From contig CAYMTN010000100.1 of NCBI GenBank assembly GCA_964393335.1, positions 1 to 18,273 on the forward strand: a DNA stretch of 18,273 nt, read 5' to 3'. Source of the stretch: CAYMTN01 sp964393335 (GTDB lineage Bacteria; Chloroflexota; Anaerolineae; Aggregatilineales; Aggregatilineaceae). The notes beneath the pieces are model-generated. The model was given only the letters and a program-made list of their open reading frames with translations. It made no database searches and was not told the origin of the DNA. A program made the translations under genes and the position numbers. This document shows, one piece after another, positions 1 to 6,619 of the stretch (position 1 is its first letter; every line of letters starts with the position of its first letter).

Positions 1-2
1 GC

Positions 3-1637
3 CTGCGCGATATCCCCGCCGGGAGCGGCCGCCGTTTCCAGGTCGGCGCGTTTCTATCGTTTTTGAGCGGGATGCTGGTGATCTTCATGTTGATACTGTG
101 GCTGTGGCGGCGGCTGTACCGCGTCGATGCCGAAGCCGACAGCGCCAAACGGATCGCCAAAAACAGCCTTGCGCCGATCATTCTCAATCTGTTCAACCGG
201 GGGATCGATTTTGCGTTCGCGTTCATCATGCTGCGCATCCTCGGCCCGGCGGATGCCGGTATTTATTATTACGCCATCGTGATCTTCGGCTGGTTTGACA
301 TCCTGACCAACTTCGGCCTGAACACGTTTCTCATGCGGGACGTGGCCCGCAACCGCGACGAGGCGGGACGTTACCTCTTTAACAGCACGGCGCTGCGCCT
401 GGGGCTGGCCGTGATGGGCGTGCCGCTGCTGATCGTCTTCCTGGTGATCCGGCAGGCGGCGGTGGACCCGGCGCTCGAATCGCAGGCGATCATCGCTATC
501 GTGCTGCTGTACGTCGGGCTGCTGCCGGGCAGCGTCAGCACCGGCCTGACCGCGCTGTTTTATGCCTTCGAAAAGGCCGAATATCCCGCCGCGATCACGA
601 CGGTCAGCACGATCGTGAAGGTCACGCTGGGGCTGGCAACCCTGCTGCTGGGGTGGAATGTGGTCGGGCTGGCGGGCGGCGCGGTGGTGACCAACCTGGT
701 GACGTTCGGTGTGCTGGCTGCGCTGGCGCGTCCGCTGGTCAGCGGGTTTTTCCGCCAGCGGCTTGACCCGGCGCTGATGCGGCACATGATCGGTGAAAGC
801 TGGCCGTTGATGATCAATCACCTGCTGGCGACGGTTTTTTTCAAGATTGACGTGGTGCTGATGGAAGCGATCAACGGTAATACGGTCGTCGGGCAGTATT
901 CGACGGCCTACAAATGGCTGGACGCGCTGAACATCATCCCCGCGTTTTTGACGATGGCGCTGCTGCCGGTCATGGCGCGGCAGGCCCACGAGGACCGCAC
1001 CGGGCTGCGGCGCAACTACACGCTGGCGGTCAAACTGCTGGTCATGACGGCGCTGCCGGTGGCGGTGCTGACGACCTTCATCGCGGAACCGCTGATCCGT
1101 GTTTTAGGTGGTGAAGAATACCTGCCTGCCGGTGGCATCGCCCTGCAACTGATGATCTGGAGCATCCCGATTGGCTGGATTAACAGCGTGACGAACTACG
1201 TGATCGTCGCGCTGGATCGCCAGCGCATCCTGACCATTGCGTTTGCGATTGGCGTCGTGTTTAACTTGGTCACGAACCTGATCTTCCTGCCCGTCTACAG
1301 CTACCGCGCGGCTGCCATCATCACGATTTTCTCGGAAGGTGCGCTGTTTGTGGCGTTCTACTGGATCATCCGGCAGGAGATGGGCGGCATGGGCTGGCGC
1401 TACGCGCTGTGGCGTCCAGCGATAGCCGCGCTGGTGCTGCTGGGTGCGCTGCTGGCGATCTGGCAGGTTGCGCCACTGGCGGGCGTCGCGCTGGCCCCGG
1501 TGATCTATGGCGTCATGCTGCTGGCGCTGCGTCCATTCGCACGGGATGAACTAACGCGGTTTGCGCCGCTGCTGCCGGAGCGCGTGCGGCGGTGGTTAGT
1601 GCCTGCGGCACCGGTCCAACCGGACGCGACTCCATAA
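3..1637 (+). CDS. Oligosaccharide/polysaccharide flippase (MOP superfamily), 5' end outside window
   Basis: Multi-pass membrane protein of the polysaccharide flippase (Wzx/RfbX-like, MOP exporter) type, expected to move lipid-linked glycans across the cytoplasmic membrane. The core starts near nt 160 with N-S-L-A-P-I-I-L-N-L-F-N-R-G, followed by a dozen or so hydrophobic segments and the typical motif R-I-L-G-P-A-D-A-G-I-Y-Y-Y. The frame is open with no stop to the left edge. The codons before the TTG at 63 and the ATG at 72 encode residues continuous with an extra hydrophobic segment (about nt 48-115) ahead of the flippase core. I therefore treat the gene as 5'-truncated by the window, with 544 codons visible; a start at 63 or 72 remains possible. 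The C-terminal tail after the last membrane segment is short and Pro/Ala-rich. Family call is solid; the substrate is unknown. Confidence 0.85.
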   Translation: MRDIPAGSGRRFQVGAFLSFLSGMLVIFMLILWLWRRLYRVDAEADSAKRIAKNSLAPIILNLFNRGIDFAFAFIMLRILGPADAGIYYYAIVIFGWFDILTNFGLNTFLMRDVARNRDEAGRYLFNSTALRLGLAVMGVPLLIVFLVIRQAAVDPALESQAIIAIVLLYVGLLPGSVSTGLTALFYAFEKAEYPAAITTVSTIVKVTLGLATLLLGWNVVGLAGGAVVTNLVTFGVLAALARPLVSGFFRQRLDPALMRHMIGESWPLMINHLLATVFFKIDVVLMEAINGNTVVGQYSTAYKWLDALNIIPAFLTMALLPVMARQAHEDRTGLRRNYTLAVKLLVMTALPVAVLTTFIAEPLIRVLGGEEYLPAGGIALQLMIWSIPIGWINSVTNYVIVALDRQRILTIAFAIGVVFNLVTNLIFLPVYSYRAAAIITIFSEGALFVAFYWIIRQEMGGMGWRYALWRPAIAALVLLGALLAIWQVAPLAGVALAPVIYGVMLLALRPFARDELTRFAPLLPERVRRWLVPAAPVQPDATP

Positions 1638-1661
1638 AAAATCCGGCTTCCAGGGCCGGAT
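1635..1661 (-). terminator. Intrinsic terminator for the minus-strand gene at 1768-2112
   Basis: A perfect 7-bp stem ATCCGGC (1641-1647) / GCCGGAT (1655-1661) with a 7-nt loop. Read on the minus strand, the hairpin is followed directly by a run of T (complement of the A run at 1636-1641), the classic rho-independent layout. On the plus strand it sits 3 nt after the flippase stop, but only a weak T-rich stretch follows, so plus-strand termination is less certain. Confidence 0.65.
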
Positions 1662-1693
1662 AATTGTGTCCTCAAACAACAATAAATTTATAA

Positions 1694-1720
1694 ACTGCCG
1701 TGCAAGCCAGCACCGGCAGT
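1694..1720. terminator. Second hairpin between convergent genes
   Basis: ACTGCCG (1694-1700) pairs with CGGCAGT (1714-1720). An inner TGC/GCA pair extends the stem past one bulged C, leaving a 6-nt loop. On the minus strand the hairpin is followed by an A/T-rich stretch rich in T (complement of 1676-1693). It lies between the convergent flippase and 1768-2112 genes and probably acts with the hairpin at 1641-1661 to end transcription. Confidence 0.45.
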
Positions 1721-1767
1721 GTGTCTGTCACCTTTTGGCTCCCTAACGCGTCCGTGAATAGTATCGG

Positions 1768-2112
1768 CTAATCGTTGCTCTGTTCCTCGGCCAACGTCAC
1801 GTTATCCCGTTTGAGCAGCACAACCCGAAACTGGCGCTCGTGCATCAGGCGGCGCACTACCGGGTTACTTTGCACCGGTAGCACCAGTGACTGTTCGTCC
1901 CTGGTCAGTTCGAAGTGATACACGTCAACACGGCGCACTCCGGCGTGCCAGTGTTCTTCCAGGCCAACGATGGGACTAACCAGCCAGCCTTCGGCCAGGA
2001 AACGCAGCAGCACGTCGGCGGGAGCGTAAGTCTGGGATGTAGGTGACCAGTGTCGCCGCGTGTCGTTAGACCGCAGTTCCATCTCGATAAACGATGGAGC
2101 GGCTCCAGCCAT
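1768..2112 (-). CDS. Small hypothetical protein (114 aa)
   Basis: I do not recognise a family. The protein has no membrane segment or signal peptide; it is soluble and mixed in charge. Its central stretch (residues about 30-95) looks like a compact alpha/beta domain, including D-V-L-L-R-F-L-A-E-G-W and R-V-D-V-Y-H-F-E-L. Support for a real gene: the ATG at 2112 has a strong Shine-Dalgarno AAGGAGG (complement of 2122-2128) at 9-nt spacing; an AT-rich leader suits a promoter; and two hairpins lie just after the stop. It is transcribed alone, divergently from asnS. Short acidic tail (L-A-E-E-Q-S-N-D). Function unknown. Confidence 0.7.
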   Translation of the reverse strand: MAGAAPSFIEMELRSNDTRRHWSPTSQTYAPADVLLRFLAEGWLVSPIVGLEEHWHAGVRRVDVYHFELTRDEQSLVLPVQSNPVVRRLMHERQFRVVLLKRDNVTLAEEQSND

Positions 2113-2250
2113 AGTGAACTTCCTCCTTATCCGGGTAGAAAAACGACTGAAATAGGGTTGTCAAACCGTTTATATCCATTGTACAACGAATTTTTTTAAT
2201 GAACATCAAAAAAAACATAAAAATTTTTAAGGGTCCCGACTTACACCCTA
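2113..2250 (-). promoter_or_regulatory. AT-rich leader/promoter region of the 1768-2112 gene
   Basis: About 2155-2235 is strikingly A+T-rich inside a GC-rich window, with several A and T runs. On the minus strand a TACAAT -10-like hexamer lies inside the 8-bp palindrome TTGTACAA (2179-2186), and a TTGATG lies upstream of it, but the spacing (20) is poor. I support a promoter region here, not exact elements. The palindrome could be a repressor site. The rest of the stretch up to the asnS promoter holds only the repeat at 2264-2287. Confidence 0.3.
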
Positions 2251-2263
2251 TCCATAAATCGCC

Positions 2264-2287
2264 GGGCGCAGTAAGCAGCGCCCCTAC
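2264..2287. repeat. Partial copy of dispersed palindromic repeat
   Basis: These 24 bases match 10117-10140 with one mismatch. Here only one arm of the larger inverted repeat found at 10092-10140 is present. The core AGCGCCCCTAC is identical. It lies in the non-coding stretch between the small minus-strand gene and the asnS promoter. Confidence 0.55.
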
Positions 2288-2334
2288 CAAAACGAATTCA
2301 CGGATAGACCCGTAGGCTCGCCGCAAGAGGCTTC

Positions 2335-2363
2335 TTGACCACTGTTGGCTGCCGGGCTAGAAT
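2335..2363 (+). promoter_or_regulatory. Sigma-70-type promoter of asnS
   Basis: TTGACC (2335-2340), 17-nt spacer, TAGAAT (2358-2363). Both boxes are close to consensus with ideal spacing. Transcription would start near 2370, giving a leader of about 40 nt before the preferred asnS start at 2410. The same pair of hexamers with the same spacing occurs at 10003-10031. Confidence 0.6.
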
Positions 2364-2395
2364 ACGCCGGATTAATTTGATTATAGCATAGAATA

Positions 2396-2409
2396 TAAGG
2401 ATGTGTTTC
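2396..2409 (+). promoter_or_regulatory. Ribosome binding site that favours the GTG start of asnS
   Basis: AAGGATGTG (2397-2405) is one base from AAGGAGGTG. It overlaps the ATG at 2401, so it cannot serve that codon, but AAGG sits 9 nt ahead of the in-frame GTG at 2410. The ATG is therefore more likely part of the Shine-Dalgarno sequence than the start. Confidence 0.5.
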
Positions 2410-3747
2410 GTGGCGACCCTGATCCAGCTTGGTGATATCGCCCAATATGACGGGCAAGAAGTGACCGTGCGCGGCTGGCTCTACAACCGCACCGATAAAG
2501 GGCGGCTGCAATTTTTGCTCGTTCGGGATGGCACCGGTATAGCGCAGTGCGTGGTGTTCAAGAAAGAAGTCACGCCAGAGATATTCGAGCAAACCCAGGC
2601 GCTCACCCAGGAATCATCGGTGATCGTGACTGGTGTCGTGCGGTCTGACGCGCGCGCGCCCGGTTACCCCGGCGGTTATGAAATCGGCGTAAAAGACCTC
2701 AAGCTGATCCAGTTGGCAGAAGAATATCCGATCCAGCCCAAAGAGCACGGTATCGAGTTCTTGATGGATAACCGCCATCTGTGGGTGCGCTCGTCACGCC
2801 AATGGGCGATTCTGCGTATTCGCGCCACGATCATCAACACGATCCGCAACTGGCTTGACGATCACGGCTACACCCTGGTCGATACGCCGATCCTGACCCC
2901 GGCGGCAGGCGAAAACACCACGACCCTGTTTGAGATCGATTATTACGGCACCCCCGCCTATCTGGCCCAGACCGGCCAGCTTTACAACGAGGCGAATATC
3001 GGCTCCTTTGGCAAAGTGTACTGTTTTGGGCCGACGTTCCGCGCCGAAAAGTCAAAGACTCGCCGCCACCTGATGGAGTTCTGGATGGTCGAGCCGGAGA
3101 TGGCGTTTTACTCGCTTGAAGACCTGATGGTTATGGAAGAGGAGTTTGTCAGCGCCATCATTCAGACTGTGCTCAGCAAACACCGCATCGAGTTGGAGAT
3201 TCTGGAGCGCGATACCAGCCGCCTGGAAAACATCATCCCACCGTTCCCGCGCATCAGTTATGACGAAGCCGTCGAGCATCTGCGTAAGCTGGCCGACGAA
3301 ACCGACGACCCGGAGCGAAAAGCCGAGCTGGCGATCACCTGGGGCGACGATTTCGGCTCGCCGCACGAAACCGCCATCGCGGAGATGTTTGATAAACCGG
3401 TGTTTGTATACCATTATCCGACGGCGTCTAAGGCGTTTTACATGCAGCCGGTCGATGGACGCCCGGAATCCTGCCGCAGCGTGGACCTGCTCGCGCCGGA
3501 AGGGTACGGCGAGATCACGGGCGGCAGCGAGCGCATTTACGACGCGGACCTGCTCAAGCGGCGCATCGACGAGATCGGCATTGATCCCGAAAATTACGCC
3601 TGGTACCTGGACTTGCGCAAATACGGCAGCGTGCCACATGCGGGTTTTGGGCTGGGCGTCGAGCGTACCGTCGCGTGGATTTGCGGTTTGCCGCACATCC
3701 GCGAAACGGTGCCCTACGCGCGTATGCTCAACCGCCTGTACCCGTAA
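2410..3747 (+). CDS. asnS: Asparagine--tRNA ligase
   Basis: Class II aminoacyl-tRNA synthetase that charges tRNA-Asn with asparagine in the cytoplasm. The N-terminal OB-fold anticodon-binding domain (about residues 1-105) includes V-T-V-R-G-W and L-V-R-D-G-T-G. The catalytic domain has motif 2 F-R-A-E-K-S-K-T-R-R-H-L (from residue 210), followed by E-F-W-M-V-E-P-E, which marks AsnRS rather than AspRS. Motif 3 is G-F-G-L-G-V-E-R (from residue 412), followed by G-L-P-H-I-R-E-T-V-P. The 445 aa length is typical and the C-terminal R-L-Y-P is the usual AsnRS end. I chose the GTG at 2410 over the ATG at 2401 because of Shine-Dalgarno spacing and because the protein then begins M-A-T-L-I-Q-L, usual for the family; the ATG version is 448 aa. 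Its own promoter lies at 2335-2363. A GNAT gene follows 22 nt downstream. Confidence 0.95.
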   Translation: MATLIQLGDIAQYDGQEVTVRGWLYNRTDKGRLQFLLVRDGTGIAQCVVFKKEVTPEIFEQTQALTQESSVIVTGVVRSDARAPGYPGGYEIGVKDLKLIQLAEEYPIQPKEHGIEFLMDNRHLWVRSSRQWAILRIRATIINTIRNWLDDHGYTLVDTPILTPAAGENTTTLFEIDYYGTPAYLAQTGQLYNEANIGSFGKVYCFGPTFRAEKSKTRRHLMEFWMVEPEMAFYSLEDLMVMEEEFVSAIIQTVLSKHRIELEILERDTSRLENIIPPFPRISYDEAVEHLRKLADETDDPERKAELAITWGDDFGSPHETAIAEMFDKPVFVYHYPTASKAFYMQPVDGRPESCRSVDLLAPEGYGEITGGSERIYDADLLKRRIDEIGIDPENYAWYLDLRKYGSVPHAGFGLGVERTVAWICGLPHIRETVPYARMLNRLYP

Positions 3748-3769
3748 GCCCCGGCGTGCCGGTAACCTT

Positions 3770-4489
3770 ATGTCGATTCACGAAGAGCGTAAACGGGTGC
3801 GCGCCCTGCTGGACGATTCGAGTTTTGCTGACGCCCCTACCGCGTATTATGCCTTGTTTCACGATCCGGCCCGCTCTGTCCTCTTCACGGAGGTGGACGA
3901 GGCCGGGCGGACCGCTGGGTTTGTGGGCCGCTTCCAGACCGGGATCGACCTCTTTCGCCCGTTGGTGACGCTCCAGTGCCGGGACGCCGATTGCGCTGCC
4001 CGCTTGCTGCAACAGGCCCTCCAGCCTGACCGGCCTTACATTCTGTTCGCCAAGCTCAACCAGTTTTCGCTCGTAGGGGGCAGTCTGCGGGTTGATTCGT
4101 ATCGCATTCTGGATATTTACCGGCTGGAAGTGCGCCGCTTCCAACCGGTGATCAATGTGCTCGTCCGCCAGAAAACATCACCGGATGGCACGCCGCGCGC
4201 GGTAATCGAGTCGGGCGGGCAGCAGGCGCTGGCGGGTATCAACTGGCAAAGCCCGGCCTTTGCCGAGATTTTTGTGCACACTGATGCGCCAGTGCGGCGG
4301 CTGGGATGGGGTGTCAGCGTGGCGTCGGCGGTGACCAAAGCCGTCGTCGATGGCGGGCGCATCCCGATTTACCTGGTCGATGGCGACAACGAAGCGTCGC
4401 GCAGTCTGGCCGAGCAGTTAGGCTACGTGGAAACCGGCGCGCGCCAGGTGTATGCCGATGTCGTATATCTGGGCCATCCCGGTGCGTGA
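3770..4489 (+). CDS. GNAT-family N-acetyltransferase
   Basis: Predicted acetyl-CoA-dependent acetyltransferase of 239 aa. The C-terminal half carries the GNAT fold: the acetyl-CoA pyrophosphate loop R-R-L-G-W-G (residues 176-181) starting a helix, then N-E-A-S-R-S-L-A-E-Q-L-G-Y, the usual beta5/alpha4 region. The N-terminal half (about 1-120) is a less conserved GNAT-like or accessory region with no motif I can name. The start at 3770 is the first Met past the asnS stop; the frame runs far upstream inside asnS but only as a shadow. The ribosome site is weak, so translation may be coupled to asnS, and the gene probably shares its transcript. Substrate unknown. Confidence 0.8.
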   Translation: MSIHEERKRVRALLDDSSFADAPTAYYALFHDPARSVLFTEVDEAGRTAGFVGRFQTGIDLFRPLVTLQCRDADCAARLLQQALQPDRPYILFAKLNQFSLVGGSLRVDSYRILDIYRLEVRRFQPVINVLVRQKTSPDGTPRAVIESGGQQALAGINWQSPAFAEIFVHTDAPVRRLGWGVSVASAVTKAVVDGGRIPIYLVDGDNEASRSLAEQLGYVETGARQVYADVVYLGHPGA

Positions 4490-4583
4490 CGCGTCCGGCC
4501 CCTAACGATTGGGCGGCATGACGGTCATGGTTCCGGGGTAATATGGACCCAATAATCCGCGTGTTTGTATTGGAGCGTGCGAC

Positions 4584-5114
4584 ATGTCTGATCAACCTTC
4601 ACCCATTCAGACCCGGCTGATTGCGCGTCACAGGTGGTTGAGCCTGTATGCTGGTTACAACGACGAGCCGTTTCTCGCCTGCAAGTATGGCGTGATCATT
4701 ATCCCCATGAACTACGCTGGTGAGATTCTGTTCATCCGCGAACCGGCCATTTACAGCGGTGAGTATATGCTTACGCTGCCCGGTGGTGGGATCGATGACG
4801 GCGAAACGCCCGCCGAATCGGCCAACCGCGAACTGCAAGAGGAAGTCGGTTATAAGGCCGATGTGTTGTTTCCACTGGGCTTCGTTGAGCCGCTGGCGCG
4901 GCATGGCGATTGGAACATCTACCTGTTTTTCGCACGCAACCTGAACCCGTCGCGCCGCGTCGGTGACGAGATTTATCAGATCGAGATCGAGCGAGTGCCG
5001 TTTGATGGCTTCGAACGCCTGATCGAGAACGGGCAGTTGCGTGACCCGGTAGCGATTGCCGGGTTGTACATGGCGCGGCGCTTCATGGAAGGCAAGTTAG
5101 TGTTTAAGGCGTGA
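4584..5114 (+). CDS. NUDIX hydrolase, NudE/ADP-ribose pyrophosphatase-like
   Basis: Hydrolase for nucleoside diphosphates linked to another moiety. The NUDIX box is complete: G68, five residues, E74, seven residues, then R-E-L-Q-E-E-V-G-Y (residues 82-90), so the metal-binding glutamates E86 and E87 are present. The N-terminal beta strands and the end of the protein (V-A-I-A-G-L-Y-M-A-R-R-F) resemble the ADP-ribose/ADP-compound hydrolases (NudE, NudF) rather than MutT. Length, 176 aa, fits NudE. The ATG at 4584 is preceded by GGAG at about 9 nt. The 94 nt before it hold no gene and no convincing promoter. It lies between the GNAT gene and the beta-glucosidase, all on the plus strand. Family certain, exact substrate not. 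Confidence 0.85.
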   Translation: MSDQPSPIQTRLIARHRWLSLYAGYNDEPFLACKYGVIIIPMNYAGEILFIREPAIYSGEYMLTLPGGGIDDGETPAESANRELQEEVGYKADVLFPLGFVEPLARHGDWNIYLFFARNLNPSRRVGDEIYQIEIERVPFDGFERLIENGQLRDPVAIAGLYMARRFMEGKLVFKA

Positions 5115-5118
5115 ACCA

Positions 5119-5161
5119 GTTACCCGTGCGTGTGCCCGTTCTATGTTTGTGAACGGGTAAC
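5119..5161 (+). other. Overlapping alternative hairpins between NUDIX and GH1 genes
   Basis: A perfect 9-bp inverted repeat, GTTACCCGT (5119-5127) / ACGGGTAAC (5153-5161). A second perfect 7-bp stem, CCCGTTC (5135-5141) / GAACGGG (5151-5157), uses the same right arm. The two structures are mutually exclusive. No T run follows, so a simple terminator is unlikely. A processing site, an operator or a switch is possible. Confidence 0.4.
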
Positions 5162-5189
5162 GGCCAACGGAAGATTACCAGCCAATCAC

Positions 5190-5194
5190 AGGTG
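5190..5194 (+). promoter_or_regulatory. Ribosome binding site deciding the GH1 start
   Basis: AGGTG at 5190-5194 lies 9 nt ahead of the ATG at 5204. It overlaps the in-frame GTG at 5192, which would otherwise give a protein four residues longer. The ATG is the better start. Confidence 0.5.
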
Positions 5195-5203
5195 CTTACC
5201 AAT

Positions 5204-6580
5204 ATGGTCGATTTTACGCTTGGATTCCCGGCGGGTTTCCTATGGGGAGCCGCCACCGCTGCGCATCAGGTCGAGGGCGGCAATACCAACAACAATTGGG
5301 CCGCGTGGGAGGCATCGCCCGGCCATATTTACCAGGGACACACGGCGGGCCGGGCCTGTGACTGGTGGAACGGGCAGTATCTCGCGGATTTTGACCGCGC
5401 GGCGGCGCTCCACCACAACGCGCACCGCCTCTCGGTCGAGTGGAGCCGCATCGAGCCGGAGCGCGGCAAGTTTGACAGCGCAGCCATCGAGCAGTACGCG
5501 CAGATGATCGCGGCGCTGCGCGAGCGCGGCATGGAGCCGCTGGTCACGCTGCATCATTTCACCGATCCGCTGTGGGTAAGCGGCATGGGCGGCTGGACCA
5601 ACCTGGAAACGGTGCGCCGCTTCGAACGGTTCGCGCGCGTGGTGGTCGAAGACCTGGGACACGACGTGACGATGTGGTGCACCATCAACGAGCCGCTCGT
5701 CTACGCCACGCAGGGCTATCTTGTGGGGCGGTTTCCTCCCGGCAAAAAGAGCCTCGGACAGACGTTCCGCGTGACGGAAAACATGCTGCGCGGCCATGCG
5801 GCAGCCTTTCATGCGATCAAGGAGATTCAGCCGGAAGCCCGTGTTGGTTTCGCCAAACACCAGATCAGCCTGATCACGCGCCGTCCGGCGTGGCTGCATC
5901 GGCCTGCCCGCAACCTGATCCGCCAGATGTTCAACCGCGCATTCGTCGAAGCGCTGGTGACTGGCACGCTGCGTTTTCCGTTTCACAAAAGCGAGGTACC
6001 CGAAGCACGCGACACACTCGACTGGATCGGCCTGAATTATTATTACCGCTTCTCAGTGGGTTTTAACCTGCGTTATCCGCAGCGATTGTTCATCCAGCAG
6101 GCTCAACCGCGTGATGGCATCTTAGGGCCGGAAAGCGTGGGTGAAATCTGGCCGGAAGGGTTGTTCGAGCAGATCAAGTGGTTGTGCGAGCGGACCGGCA
6201 AGCCGTTGTATGTCACCGAAAACGGCACGCCCGACCCCGACGATACGCTGCGCCCGCTGCACATGGTGCGCAGTATCCGCAGCATGTGGCAGGCGGTCAA
6301 CCATAACTACCCGGTGAAGGGGTACTTTTACTGGACGCTCACCGACAATTTTGAGTGGGCCGAGGGGTACGATCCGCGCTTCCGCTTCGGGCTGTTCGGC
6401 TGCGATCACGAGACACAAGAACGTACGCCGCGCCGCAGCGGCGAGTTATACGGCGCGATTTGCGCGGCGAACGGCCTCACGGCGGACATGGTGCGTCGAT
6501 CTATACCCGGCGCGGCGGATACGCTGTTTCCCGGCGTCGAGGTCAGACAAGAAGTCGATCTGCCCCGCCGGGATCGCTAG
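5204..6580 (+). CDS. Beta-glucosidase/beta-glycosidase, glycoside hydrolase family 1
   Basis: Retaining beta-glycosidase with a TIM-barrel fold, 458 aa, predicted to hydrolyse beta-glucosides or related sugars in the cytoplasm (no signal peptide). It opens with F-P-A-G-F-L-W-G-A-A-T-A-A-H-Q-V-E-G, the GH1 N-terminal signature with substrate-binding Gln. The acid/base is in T-I-N-E-P (E163) and the nucleophile in V-T-E-N-G (E339). The aglycone/glycone region Y-F-Y-W-T-L-T-D-N-F-E-W matches the family near the C terminus. It ends about 10-15 residues beyond the usual GH1 end with a charged tail. The gene follows the NUDIX gene after a 89-nt gap containing alternative hairpins and converges with the MMPL gene 39 nt away. 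Family certain; sugar specificity cannot be read here. Confidence 0.95.
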   Translation: MVDFTLGFPAGFLWGAATAAHQVEGGNTNNNWAAWEASPGHIYQGHTAGRACDWWNGQYLADFDRAAALHHNAHRLSVEWSRIEPERGKFDSAAIEQYAQMIAALRERGMEPLVTLHHFTDPLWVSGMGGWTNLETVRRFERFARVVVEDLGHDVTMWCTINEPLVYATQGYLVGRFPPGKKSLGQTFRVTENMLRGHAAAFHAIKEIQPEARVGFAKHQISLITRRPAWLHRPARNLIRQMFNRAFVEALVTGTLRFPFHKSEVPEARDTLDWIGLNYYYRFSVGFNLRYPQRLFIQQAQPRDGILGPESVGEIWPEGLFEQIKWLCERTGKPLYVTENGTPDPDDTLRPLHMVRSIRSMWQAVNHNYPVKGYFYWTLTDNFEWAEGYDPRFRFGLFGCDHETQERTPRRSGELYGAICAANGLTADMVRRSIPGAADTLFPGVEVRQEVDLPRRDR

Positions 6581-6619
6581 ACCGGCGGAGGCGCTGCTTA
6601 CCACGTCCGGCAGTCAAGC

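Noticed and set aside
54..989. Long minus-strand open frame (311 codons) opposite the flippase
   Set aside because: Composition is Arg/Gln/His/Asp-rich without hydrophobic core, typical of the antisense of a GC-rich gene. The plus-strand frame is a clear flippase.
3146..3769. Upstream extension of the GNAT frame inside asnS
   Set aside because: The translated extension is Arg/Ser/Ala-rich shadow sequence of asnS; the GNAT protein begins naturally at 3770.
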